DNA from: Pseudomonas ekonensis
Lineage (GTDB): Bacteria; Pseudomonadota; Gammaproteobacteria; Pseudomonadales; Pseudomonadaceae
Length of the DNA: 64,000 bases
Assembly: GCF_019145435.1 (NCBI RefSeq)
Contig: NZ_JAHSTS010000002.1
Location: 1,240,001 to 1,304,000 of the forward strand
Direction of reading: 5' to 3'
Under the pieces are notes generated by a model. The model searched no databases and was not told where the DNA came from. It was given only the letters and a program-made list of their open reading frames with translations. This document shows, piece by piece, positions 13,726 through 20,964 of the stretch (position 1 is its first letter; each line of letters begins with the position of its first letter). The position numbers and the translations under genes were made by a program.

Positions 13726-15932
13726 CCGGTGACTCCATCGGTCAGGGCCGCATCACGGCGGGTGGCGAGCGGGTTGTGGGTGAGCATCGGCAGGAACTGG
13801 CCATGGAACTGCCCGCTCAGCTGCTGACCGATGATCGTGCGGATCTGCTCGGCCGTGTCCGGCGCGGGGCACGTGACCTGGATCGACGGCGAAAAGGTGA
13901 CCTGCTGGGTCTGGCTCGGGGCGTTGACGAGGTTCTTGGCGACGTCTGCCGGCGGCGCGAGTTTGTCGACCGCCGGGGCGGCCAGTTTCTCTCCCAGCCA
14001 GGCACCCGCCGTCCCGCCGAGGACACCACCGATGGCCGTGCCGATGCCCGGCAGCAAGAAGGAGCCGATGGTGGCGCCGATGGCCGTCCCGGCCAATTGG
14101 CCGGCCGCTCCGCCCACCGCCTGGTCATCGCCTTCACGCCAGCCTTTCAGGCCTTTGTAGGCGGCGCCGGCCAGCATCAGCGGCGTCGCGGCCTTGCTGA
14201 CGAAAGGCATCGCCCTGGCCATCAGCGGCAGGACCCTGGCCCCGGCACTGCCCAGCGCGGGCATGACGCGGGCGGCGGCGCCCCTGATCGACGGCATGAC
14301 CTTGAGCGCCGCACTGCGCAGACGGGCATGCGGGCTTTGGCGCACGGCGCCTGCCCGGGGCTGGGCGGGCTTGGCGGGAGCCTTGGCCCCCTTGCCTTGG
14401 CCCGTTTTGCGACCGGGCCGCTTCTTTTTGCGACCGCCGCCGTCGTCATCGCCGGTGATCATGTCGCCGATGTCGGGCGGCAAGCGCGCCGCCGCCAGGC
14501 GCAGCAGCCTCGCGGAGACCGCATCGAGCACCGAGGACACGCCGGTCTTCAGCGCGCCCGCCACGAACGGCGTGGCGGCCACCCCCAGCAACGTCAGCGC
14601 CGCCGTGACGAACGGGAACGTCTCGGCCGCTGCGCTCAGCCCGTTGACCAGCGCCGTGAGCCCTACGGCAATGCCATCGGTCACCGGCGCCAGCGCCGTG
14701 CCGACGGACGTGGACAGCCTGTTGAGGCTCGCGTCCAGCGCATTCCAACGCCCTTGGGAGGTGTTGCCGTAGGCCTCGGCGGTCGCGGCCGCGGATCCTG
14801 CGCCCTCACCGCGTTTCGATGTCGCGTACAGCGACTTGTCGGCCACCAGCCTGAAGGCTGTGCTGACATCCTCCGGCTTCTTCAGCAGCTCAAGCACCGC
14901 ATCGTTGTTGCCGAACAGCGTCTTGGTCAGCGCAGCCTGTTTCTCTTCAGGCTGTTTCTTGAGTTCTTCAAGCACCAGCTTGATCGTCTGCGGCGCATCG
15001 CTGCTCATGCCGCGGGCCAGCGACTCAGGGTTCAGGCCCATCTGCGCCCAGGCTTCGCGTTGCGCCGAGGACGCGGTCTCGCCCTTGCCCAACGTCGCCG
15101 TGAAGCTCTTCAGCGCCGCCCCGGCGTCGGCCTTGCCGGCGCCGCTGTTGAGGAACGCGGCCGCCAATGCGGCCACTTGCTCGGGGGTCATGCCCGTCGC
15201 TTTCGCGCTCTCGCCGGCACTCTGAACGACAGCGCCGATGTCGGCGGCCTTGACGTTCAGGCCGCTGTTGCCCAGATGGCTGGTCGCGTCGGCCAGGTCC
15301 TGGCTCTGCAACCGGTCGAGCTTCAGCGTCGTGCGCCAGCCGGCCAGCATCTCGCCGGCCGCCTTGACGTCGATCTTGAACGCCGACGCATTGAGGGCGG
15401 CATCGCTGGAGAACGTCTGCAACGCGTCCCGCTTCTGATCGCCCTTCAAGCCGTCGCTGATGCCGGACCTGAGGGCGGCCAACTGCACCTGCAGCAAGTC
15501 CGTACCCGTGGCCCCGCTGGGGGCGATCCGTTTGTCGCTGGCGGTTTCCAGGTTCTTTTCCGAGAGGGCCTGAAGCGATTGCTTGCTCAGGTGCAGCACC
15601 TGGTTCAGCTCGACCAGCGCCGTCTCGTTGGCCATGGCCGACTGAAGGCCTTTGGGCGGCGGGCGCTGCTCGATCTCGGCCTTGAGTTTCGACTTCGGCT
15701 CAGGGGCCGCCGCCGGGGCTGCGGCCCCTGCCTTGAACAGCGATTGCTGGCTGACCAGCTGCTCGCGCAGCTTGATCTGTTCCTGGGTCAGCAAGCGGAT
15801 GTCCACGCTCGCCAGGGCCAGCGTCAGATTGAGGTCCTGCAGCGGCTTGCCCAGGCCCTCGGGCAGCGCCGGTCCGCCTGCGCTGGTGCCGCCCTCGCCG
15901 GCGTACGTGAGCGCGTATCTGTTTTCTGCCAT
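13722..15932 (-). CDS. Tail tape measure protein of the P2-like tail
   Basis: 736 residues, similar in size to R-pyocin tape measure proteins. The N-terminal third is helical. The middle (about 220-320) carries the conserved tape measure segment with TSHLGNSGLNVKAADIGAVV and AEAYGNTSQGRWNAL. A basic linker rich in RKKKRPGRK lies around residue 495, and a C-terminal Gly/Ala-rich hydrophobic part (GAAGQLAGTAIGATIGSFLL onward) is suited to membrane insertion. It determines tail length and is released into the target. It follows the E/E' frameshift pair by 6 bp. The Mu-like tape measure is shorter (590), implying two particles of different length. Confidence 0.92.
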   Translation of the reverse strand: MAENRYALTYAGEGGTSAGGPALPEGLGKPLQDLNLTLALASVDIRLLTQEQIKLREQLVSQQSLFKAGAAAPAAAPEPKSKLKAEIEQRPPPKGLQSAMANETALVELNQVLHLSKQSLQALSEKNLETASDKRIAPSGATGTDLLQVQLAALRSGISDGLKGDQKRDALQTFSSDAALNASAFKIDVKAAGEMLAGWRTTLKLDRLQSQDLADATSHLGNSGLNVKAADIGAVVQSAGESAKATGMTPEQVAALAAAFLNSGAGKADAGAALKSFTATLGKGETASSAQREAWAQMGLNPESLARGMSSDAPQTIKLVLEELKKQPEEKQAALTKTLFGNNDAVLELLKKPEDVSTAFRLVADKSLYATSKRGEGAGSAAATAEAYGNTSQGRWNALDASLNRLSTSVGTALAPVTDGIAVGLTALVNGLSAAAETFPFVTAALTLLGVAATPFVAGALKTGVSSVLDAVSARLLRLAAARLPPDIGDMITGDDDGGGRKKKRPGRKTGQGKGAKAPAKPAQPRAGAVRQSPHARLRSAALKVMPSIRGAAARVMPALGSAGARVLPLMARAMPFVSKAATPLMLAGAAYKGLKGWREGDDQAVGGAAGQLAGTAIGATIGSFLLPGIGTAIGGVLGGTAGAWLGEKLAAPAVDKLAPPADVAKNLVNAPSQTQQVTFSPSIQVTCPAPDTAEQIRTIIGQQLSGQFHGQFLPMLTHNPLATRRDAALTDGVTG

Positions 15933-15938
15933 GCCGCC

Positions 15939-16106
15939 CTACTCCTGTTTCACGCCAAGGCGAGTGATCGCTATGTCGTAGCGGCGCAACGCCTTTTCGG
16001 CGTCCCATTCCAGAATCTCCGCCTCACTTACCGGGTAAATGAGCGGCACGACATCGAGGATCACTTCGATGTCGCGCTCCGAAAGTAGGCCGCCGGCTGG
16101 TTTAAA
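15939..16106 (-). CDS. -1 frameshift extension (E'-like) of the P2-like tail assembly chaperone
   Basis: About 55 codons that continue from the slippery site at 16100-16106 as KPAGGLLSERDIEVILDVVP and end with RRYDIAITRLGVKQE, 6 bp before the tape measure start. The frame is -1 relative to the chaperone gene, and no ribosome site is evident for independent translation. The fused chaperone would be ~235 residues. It is the counterpart of E' in P2, where the extended form is made by -1 slippage. Confidence 0.88.
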   Translation of the reverse strand, partial: FKPAGGLLSERDIEVILDVVPLIYPVSEAEILEWDAEKALRRYDIAITRLGVKQE

Positions 16107-16642
16107 AAATCGTCGATGCGCACCTGCAGCTGCGTCCAGTCCGGAACGCTCATATGGGCCAGATCGGGGATCATCAGGCCGGTGCAATGGGCGGTGATGA
16201 ATTCGGCGCGTTCCTTGGCCGTCTTCAGTTTCTTCATCACTTTGGTGGCGCGCAGCGCCGGCATTTCCAGGCTCAGCGAGGTCACGGTGCGGCCGGTCAC
16301 GGCGAGCGGCAGCAGCAGCTGCACCTCGTCCGGGTCGTCCGAACGCCTGGCGTCTTCGGCCTGGGCGAGAAAGTGCGACGCCGGTTGGGTCGACATCTCG
16401 TGCACGTACTGGGCGATGCTCACGTAGTCCGGGCGCTTGAGCTGGTCGAGTTCCTTGGCCGACAGCCCGGTGGCCAGCAGCGCCAGCTCGAAGAACTGAT
16501 CGTCCTCGTCGTCGCCGGCGCGCTCCAGCGCTTCTTTCTGCGCGGCGTAGAACAACGGCTTGAGCTGGATCTGCGCGATCTCGGCCCCGTCGTCGCCGGT
16601 GATCGGCGACAGCAGGTCATGCTGGGGTGGCATCCACGACAT
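16061..16642 (-). CDS. P2 E-like tail assembly chaperone (short form)
   Basis: 193 residues from the ATG at 16640-16642, preceded by AAGGAA. The upstream in-frame stretch is REP sequence and is excluded. MSWMPPQHDLLSPITGDDGA starts it; DQFFELALLATGLSAKELD and SLSLEMPALRATKVMKKLK lie in the middle. It occupies the position of PA0624 / P2 E between tube and tape measure and should bind the tape measure during tail assembly. The 3' end encodes RIDDFLNQ over the sequence GAT TTT TTA AAC, which contains a classical slippery heptamer. It is clearly longer than P2 E (about 91 residues). Confidence 0.85.
   Translation of the reverse strand: MSWMPPQHDLLSPITGDDGAEIAQIQLKPLFYAAQKEALERAGDDEDDQFFELALLATGLSAKELDQLKRPDYVSIAQYVHEMSTQPASHFLAQAEDARRSDDPDEVQLLLPLAVTGRTVTSLSLEMPALRATKVMKKLKTAKERAEFITAHCTGLMIPDLAHMSVPDWTQLQVRIDDFLNQPAAYFRSATSK
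16100..16106 (-). promoter_or_regulatory. Slippery heptamer T TTA AAC for -1 frameshift
   Basis: On the minus strand the zero frame reads GAT TTT TTA AAC CAG. After a one-base slip back it reads TTT AAA CCA GCC, entering the E'-like frame. T TTA AAC fits X XXY YYZ and is a known efficient bacterial and viral slippery sequence. Confidence 0.88.
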
Positions 16643-16681
16643 GAATGAATTCCTTGGTGATTCTTGAGGGGGTGTTGCAGT

Positions 16682-16796
16682 CCCTTGTGGGAGCGGCGGT
16701 GCGACGATTCGACTTGCCCGCGATGAGGTCGGCACATCCAACATTGATGTTGTTTGACCCACCGCCATCGCGGGCAAGCCCGCTCCCACAGGGTTT
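16682..16796. repeat. REP doublet between tube and chaperone genes
   Basis: Right arm (about 16765-16795) is a clean ATCGCGGGCAAGCCCGCTCC-type REP. The left arm (about 16685-16725) is interrupted by about 13 bases between GTGGGAGCGG and CTTGCCCGCGAT. It separates the tube gene from the E-like chaperone inside the P2-like operon. Confidence 0.8.
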
Positions 16797-16819
16797 TGTG
16801 ATTGCCTTTAGCCGGGGGC

Positions 16820-17326
16820 TTACGGCATCAGCACCGCGCGGCGGGCATCGCCGAGGATGTCCACGCCGTTGAGCACGAACTTCTGGGTGCGCACGTCGAT
16901 GTCGATCACCGGCACGCCGTTTTCCAGGCGGTTGTAGGTGCGGCAGGACAGCTCCAGGGTGGTCTTGGGTTTCTCGCCCATTTTCACGGTGGCTTCCTCA
17001 AGGGTTTTCAGCTTGCCGCCGACGGTGTGGTAGGTGAACCAGGTGTTGCCGTCCTGGTCCTGGCCGGCCTCGCGCACGTTCAGCAGGATGTCGTCGCCCA
17101 GCTTCACGCCCAGGGCCAGCATGACTTCGGGACCGGCGCCCTGAAGGATCAGCTTGGCGCCCAGGGCCTTGGCGCCCTTGGCCATTTCCTCGACGATGAA
17201 GCGGCCGCCCGTCATGTTTTCCATGTCGAACTCGATCTTCGGCGCCGTGAACTCTTCCACGGTCGCCGACAGCGGCAGGCCTTGCAGGGTGGCCGCGATG
17301 GCCTGGCGGTTGCGGTTGGTAAACAT
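16820..17326 (-). CDS. P2 FII-like major tail tube protein
   Basis: 168 residues, the family length. The ATG shares its last bases with the sheath stop (TAATG). MFTNRNRQAIAATLQGLPLS, TAPKIEFDMENMTGGRFIVE-type N-terminal third (residues ~25-50), and a C-terminal KFVLNGVDILGDARRAVL are typical of FII (PA0623-like). It forms the inner tube. Unlike in the Mu-like module, sheath and tube are translationally coupled here. Confidence 0.94.
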   Translation of the reverse strand: MFTNRNRQAIAATLQGLPLSATVEEFTAPKIEFDMENMTGGRFIVEEMAKGAKALGAKLILQGAGPEVMLALGVKLGDDILLNVREAGQDQDGNTWFTYHTVGGKLKTLEEATVKMGEKPKTTLELSCRTYNRLENGVPVIDIDVRTQKFVLNGVDILGDARRAVLMP

Positions 17327-18492
17327 TAGAGAACGTCCTCCAGGAACTGCTCGATGATTTCATCGCGGGCGTTGAGTTGGTAAACCATGTGTTCGTTCGG
17401 CGCGTAGCGGCCGTAGTCGATGACCACGTACCAGGTGCCGTTCTTGTACTTCTCGACGCTGTTGAGTTCCGGGTGCAGGTACACGCTGCCGCCGGGAATG
17501 GTTTCGTCGGCGACCAGGGTCTGCAGCCAGTCGTTGATGCGCTTGACCTCCTGGTCCATGAAGGACTTGGTCAGGTTCTTGGCCATGGCCTTCTGGCCGG
17601 CCTTCACCAGCTTGCGGCTGATGGCGTCTTCCAGGCCCACGTAGCTGATGAACTTGCCGGTGATCGAGCGGTTGCCCAAAAGCGAGAAGCCGCCGAGGAT
17701 GGTGCGGGCGTAGTAGCTCACGCCGTAGCGGTTGAGCAGGTCGCCTTCGGTGGAGGTGTCGAGGATGTTGTATTCCACGACGCGGGACACGTCCTCGGCG
17801 TAGGTCACCTGGTTGCCCGGGCTTTCCCACTGCTTGACCTTGGCCAGCGCGGCGATCGCCAGGCTCGATGGTGCCAGGAAGACGTTCTTCTTCGCCGCCT
17901 TCGAGTACACCGCCGGCATGTTGTGCACCACCAGGCAACGGTCGAAGCCCAGGTCCGCGCCGCCCAGCTCCTGGCTGTACAGCACCTGGTCCGCCACCGA
18001 GGCGTCCTTGCCGTCCAGCACCACGCGGGCCTTGATGCGCTTGCCGAACGAGGCGAACTCGCCGGCCACCGCCTTGGTGCCGGTGAAGCCCGGCGCGCCG
18101 ATGATGGTCAGGTCTTCCGGCACGCTGCCCAGCGCCGCCAGGCCCAGCTTGCGGCCGGTGGCCGGCTCGATGCCGCCGATCACGTTGTTGACGGTGTCGG
18201 CCGGGGTCGCGCCCGCCTCGACGATCACCACGTACACCGGCACCTTGACCACTTTGAGGATCTGGTAGACCGCGTGGTACAGGGTGCCCTCTTCGGCGCC
18301 GGTCGGATCCAGCAGCGCGTGGGTGGTGAAGCTGTTGATGCGAAACGGCGCGTTGCGCGGAATCAGCGGATCGGCCTTCGGCGCGGTGCCGACCAGGCCG
18401 ATGACGTTGTCGCCCAGGCCGCCCATGGCCTCGGGGGATTCGGTGGCATTGACGGTGATGCCGTTGTGCTCGAAGTTCAGGACTTCAGCCAT
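17326..18492 (-). CDS. P2 FI-like contractile tail sheath
   Basis: 388 residues, similar to R-pyocin sheath PA0622 (386). Features: N-terminal LNFEHNGITVNATESPE, GLGDNVIGLVGTAPKADPLI around 25-45, NPFRI-like APFRINSFTTHALL, and a C-terminal NSVEKYKNGTWYVVIDYGRY segment followed by PNEHMVYQLN. It polymerises around the FII tube and contracts on receptor binding. It is preceded by a small gene at 18495-18680 with 2-bp spacing, and upstream by two hairpin terminators. Confidence 0.95.
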   Translation of the reverse strand: MAEVLNFEHNGITVNATESPEAMGGLGDNVIGLVGTAPKADPLIPRNAPFRINSFTTHALLDPTGAEEGTLYHAVYQILKVVKVPVYVVIVEAGATPADTVNNVIGGIEPATGRKLGLAALGSVPEDLTIIGAPGFTGTKAVAGEFASFGKRIKARVVLDGKDASVADQVLYSQELGGADLGFDRCLVVHNMPAVYSKAAKKNVFLAPSSLAIAALAKVKQWESPGNQVTYAEDVSRVVEYNILDTSTEGDLLNRYGVSYYARTILGGFSLLGNRSITGKFISYVGLEDAISRKLVKAGQKAMAKNLTKSFMDQEVKRINDWLQTLVADETIPGGSVYLHPELNSVEKYKNGTWYVVIDYGRYAPNEHMVYQLNARDEIIEQFLEDVL

Positions 18493-18494
18493 GT

Positions 18495-18680
18495 TCAGTC
18501 AGCCTTCTTGGCAGCGGCCTTCTTGGCCTGGGTGGTTGGGGTCTTCAGCTCAAGCCGGCCGGCGGTGTGCAGCGCGCTGGCCTCGACGTCGAGCAGGTCG
18601 AACTCTTGGCCGACGCTCGACCAGTGACCGCCCCCGGTGGGGAACGGGACGAGCACGGTGTAGGTTTGGCGGGTTGCCAT
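18495..18680 (-). CDS. Small conserved protein before the P2-like sheath
   Basis: 61 residues from the ATG at 18678-18680, with GGAG 9 nt upstream; an in-frame ATG 15 bases earlier would overlap this ribosome site. The sequence has VLVPFPTGGGHWSSVGQEFD and a Lys/Ala-rich tail. It stands in the same place relative to the sheath as the DUF2635 protein in the Mu-like module but does not resemble it clearly. R-pyocin clusters as I recall them have no gene here. Function unknown; the lysine-rich C-terminus could bind nucleic acid or be a flexible linker. Confidence 0.72.
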   Translation of the reverse strand: MATRQTYTVLVPFPTGGGHWSSVGQEFDLLDVEASALHTAGRLELKTPTTQAKKAAAKKAD

Positions 18681-18701
18681 TTTTCGTTTCTCCATAAACG
18701 G

Positions 18702-18757
18702 GAAAGCCCCTGCGGGGAGGGGCTTGAGGCAGGCGAAAAAAAACCGCTTTCGCGGTC
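18702..18757 (-). terminator. Two hairpin terminators before the P2-like sheath block
   Basis: First (upstream on the minus strand): stem 743-747 with 752-756 of the 18 kb range (ACCGC/GCGGT, GAAA-type tetraloop) followed by eight T at 18736-18743. Second: 8-bp stem 18704-18711 with 18718-18725, followed by TTTCC. Together they fill the gap between the chaperone stop (18763) and the small gene at 18680, splitting the fibre block from the sheath block. Confidence 0.75.
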
Positions 18758-18762
18758 GGGAC

Positions 18763-19020
18763 TCAACTGATGAAGGACGGCTTTTCGGGCCAGAGCACCT
18801 GCGAAGGCTGCTCTATGGCTTGCGGAATGTCCCGCAGCGCCTTGCGGTAAGCCGTCACTTGCGCCAATTGGTCGGCGCTGATCGGAAAGTCCGGCAACTG
18901 GGTGAAATCGGTTGCCTGCAGAAGTTGATCACGACGGGTGCGAATGGCCGCCCACTCGATTTCGGGCATGGGGGCCGCCAGGCCCACTTCGGAATTGTTG
19001 CTTACAGATGCGTCAGACAT
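18763..19020 (-). CDS. Tail fibre assembly chaperone (P2-like module)
   Basis: 85 residues. The C-terminal QLAQVTAYRKALRDIPQAI is the hallmark of the phage tail assembly chaperone family also seen at 811-1203. The N-terminus is acidic and variable. The gene lies right after the fibre-tip gene at 19030-19650 and before two terminators, so it closes a fibre transcription unit. It most likely helps fold or trimerise the preceding fibre protein. Confidence 0.8.
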   Translation of the reverse strand: MSDASVSNNSEVGLAAPMPEIEWAAIRTRRDQLLQATDFTQLPDFPISADQLAQVTAYRKALRDIPQAIEQPSQVLWPEKPSFIS

Positions 19021-19029
19021 GTCGGTTCC

Positions 19030-19650
19030 TTAACTGAAGACTACGGTTTCGGCCAAAGACAGCTTGGGCTTCAGGTCGCCCAGATTGAACAGCCGTCCGT
19101 TACCTACCCGCATGGTGTCGATGCGGACCGTGGTGTAGTAGATGCTGGGAAGCAGGATCCGCATGACGATGTTGCCGTTCGTGTCGACATAGACCGAAGG
19201 CGTCATGTTGCCGAACGTCGAAACGTTCTGGAGGGTGCGGGTCGGTTGGTAGCAGTAGCCGACCAGCGTCTCCTCGATGATCTTGGCGGTTCCGTAGCTG
19301 TAGCCCTTGATGTTGAACCAGAACATTTCCGAGTTGACGTTGATGTTCAACGGCGTCTTGAAATGCATGTAGACGTTGGCGGTGGTGCCCAGATCCGTCG
19401 AGGTGAAACTGCCTACGGCGCCGACGCCCTGCAGTCCGCCGGTGCCGGAGACGAACCCTTGCAGGACATTCCGACGGATGGTGCCCAATGCCGCCGGATC
19501 CCCTTCCACATCCTTCTGGTTGCGCCACTCATTGAACTGGTTCAATGCGTCGGCCATGGTGCTGTTGATGCTGCCGATCTTGCCGTTGACCACAGTGGTC
19601 AAGTTGTTGGCCGCTGTGACCAACGCTGCAACAGTGGTTTCTAGACTCAC
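19030..19650 (-). CDS. Probable fibre tip / receptor-binding tail protein
   Basis: 206 residues, GTG start at 19648-19650 with AGGGA about 9 nt upstream. The first ~50 residues (TTVAALVTAANNLTTVVNGK, then STMADALNQFNEW) look like a trimeric coiled-coil lead-in as in many Pseudomonas fibres. The remainder is beta-rich and aromatic, with no family I can name. Base composition is visibly lower in GC than its neighbours, as expected for an exchangeable specificity gene. It is bounded by a fibre anchor gene upstream and a fibre chaperone downstream, so it is probably the receptor-binding part of the P2-like particle. That role is inference from context. Confidence 0.65.
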   Translation of the reverse strand: MSLETTVAALVTAANNLTTVVNGKIGSINSTMADALNQFNEWRNQKDVEGDPAALGTIRRNVLQGFVSGTGGLQGVGAVGSFTSTDLGTTANVYMHFKTPLNINVNSEMFWFNIKGYSYGTAKIIEETLVGYCYQPTRTLQNVSTFGNMTPSVYVDTNGNIVMRILLPSIYYTTVRIDTMRVGNGRLFNLGDLKPKLSLAETVVFS

Positions 19651-19699
19651 GATTCAAATCCCTGTGTTTTCAAAATGTACTGACTGCGCATCCGCACAA

Positions 19700-20233
19700 T
19701 CACTTGGCGGACTCAAGCGCCATCACGCGGAACATCAAGTCGACATGGCGCACCATGTTGTCGATGTCAGCGCACGCCAGAGCCGTGAACTCTTCGCTGA
19801 GCAGGATGTTGAGGTTCTCGGCGCCGACCACCACGGTCACGCTGTTGGCCGGCAACGGAGAGATGTCGAGCGTGAATTTCTGCAGTACGCGGGCGGCTCC
19901 CGCCTTGTAGGTCAGCAGCTTGCCCGCGACGGAATAGACCGCCAGGAGCGTGCCGCTGGCGAGATAGAAACCGAATTCTCCGATCTCGTATTCGTCCGGG
20001 CCGCTGAACAGTGCCCCCATTCTGAGCTGTCCGGATCCCAGATCCTCGTAATCGACAATCTCCACCCGTTGGCGCTCGTCACGAAGCGCGGTTTCCGAGC
20101 CGTTCGGGTCATAACGGCCCGTACCGGCGCCGATGTGGGTGATTTGGCCCTTCAAGCCTTGGTTCTTCGCCTGCAACACTTCATTCAGTCCGGCCGATGT
20201 GAAGTGAACCAGGCGCGTTAGGTTGTCTGTCAT
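19700..20233 (-). CDS. Fibre N-terminal anchor protein (tail-collar fibre family, P2 H-like N-terminus)
   Basis: 177 residues; the ATG overlaps the gpI stop by 4 bp. LTRLVHFTSAGLNEVLQAKN, then HIGAGTGRYDPNGSETAL and IGEFGFYLASGTLLAVYSV are the conserved N-terminal module of P2 H / PA0620 fibres that attaches to the baseplate. In R-pyocins this module is fused to a long shaft and tip (about 690 residues in all). Here the protein ends shortly after the module, and a separate gene with a 49-bp gap encodes the next part. I see no frameshift that would join them: an intergenic ribosome site serves the next gene. Confidence 0.82.
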   Translation of the reverse strand: MTDNLTRLVHFTSAGLNEVLQAKNQGLKGQITHIGAGTGRYDPNGSETALRDERQRVEIVDYEDLGSGQLRMGALFSGPDEYEIGEFGFYLASGTLLAVYSVAGKLLTYKAGAARVLQKFTLDISPLPANSVTVVVGAENLNILLSEEFTALACADIDNMVRHVDLMFRVMALESAK

Positions 20234-20964
20234 GGCTGCGCCTTGAGGTCGTAATCATTGATGGTGTAGCGCCGGGTCGCCCCGGCGCCGGCTAAATTGG
20301 CTCCCAGCACCAGCGTCGGCAGGGTCGCGCCAAGACGCAGTTCCGCGTCGGACAACGGCGCCCACGCCGCCCCGCTGGAGACCAGGAAAGCGGCCAGCGG
20401 CACATCCGGCAACGTGGCGGGCCGACTGTCTTCGCTGACGCTAAGGCCGGGATCGGCCCCCGCCGCTGTCCGCAGGCCGCCCGCGGTGGCATGGACAATG
20501 GTGATGGTGGCCCCGTCACGCTCGCTTTTGGCCGCGTTGATCCGCTGGATCAGGCGATTGTGGTCACCGCTCGACCAGTCCCTGCCGACGATGGCCTGCA
20601 CGTCGAAGGTGTAAGGCACGCCCGTCGGCCGCTGCTGATGCCAGGCCGTGACATTGGGCGTGAAACCCAATGACTCCACGGCATGGCTCAAGGCCTGACC
20701 GGTTCCTGCCTGACGCTGTATCTGCCAGGACAAAGAGATCGTCAGGCGCTTCTCGGCTTCGTTGGCCTGAGGGCTCCATTCACTCACCCCGCGATCCGCC
20801 GCCAGATACGGCAGAAACGCCACTGGCGTCTGCGTCGGATCCATCAGCTCGGGAAACGGCGGCGCGATGCGGTCGAGCAAGGCGCCGAAGCCCAGGTCCA
20901 GCCCGCGCTCAAGCGGCGAAGCGTTGGCCGGCAGCAGCGTCGGGCGCTGCGTTTGATCGCTCAT
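20230..20964 (-). CDS. P2 gpI-like tail protein
   Basis: 244 residues from the ATG at 20962-20964, which overlaps the J stop by 4 bp. Conserved parts are LLPANASPLERGLDL near the start, EKRLTISLSWQIQRQAGTGQ (residues ~80-100) and the ALSHAVESLGF motif. gpI (PA0619-like) sits at the edge of the baseplate wedge and connects J to the fibre. The C-terminal ~80 residues, rich in Ala and Leu, end with YTINDYDL. Confidence 0.9.
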   Translation of the reverse strand: MSDQTQRPTLLPANASPLERGLDLGFGALLDRIAPPFPELMDPTQTPVAFLPYLAADRGVSEWSPQANEAEKRLTISLSWQIQRQAGTGQALSHAVESLGFTPNVTAWHQQRPTGVPYTFDVQAIVGRDWSSGDHNRLIQRINAAKSERDGATITIVHATAGGLRTAAGADPGLSVSEDSRPATLPDVPLAAFLVSSGAAWAPLSDAELRLGATLPTLVLGANLAGAGATRRYTINDYDLKAQP

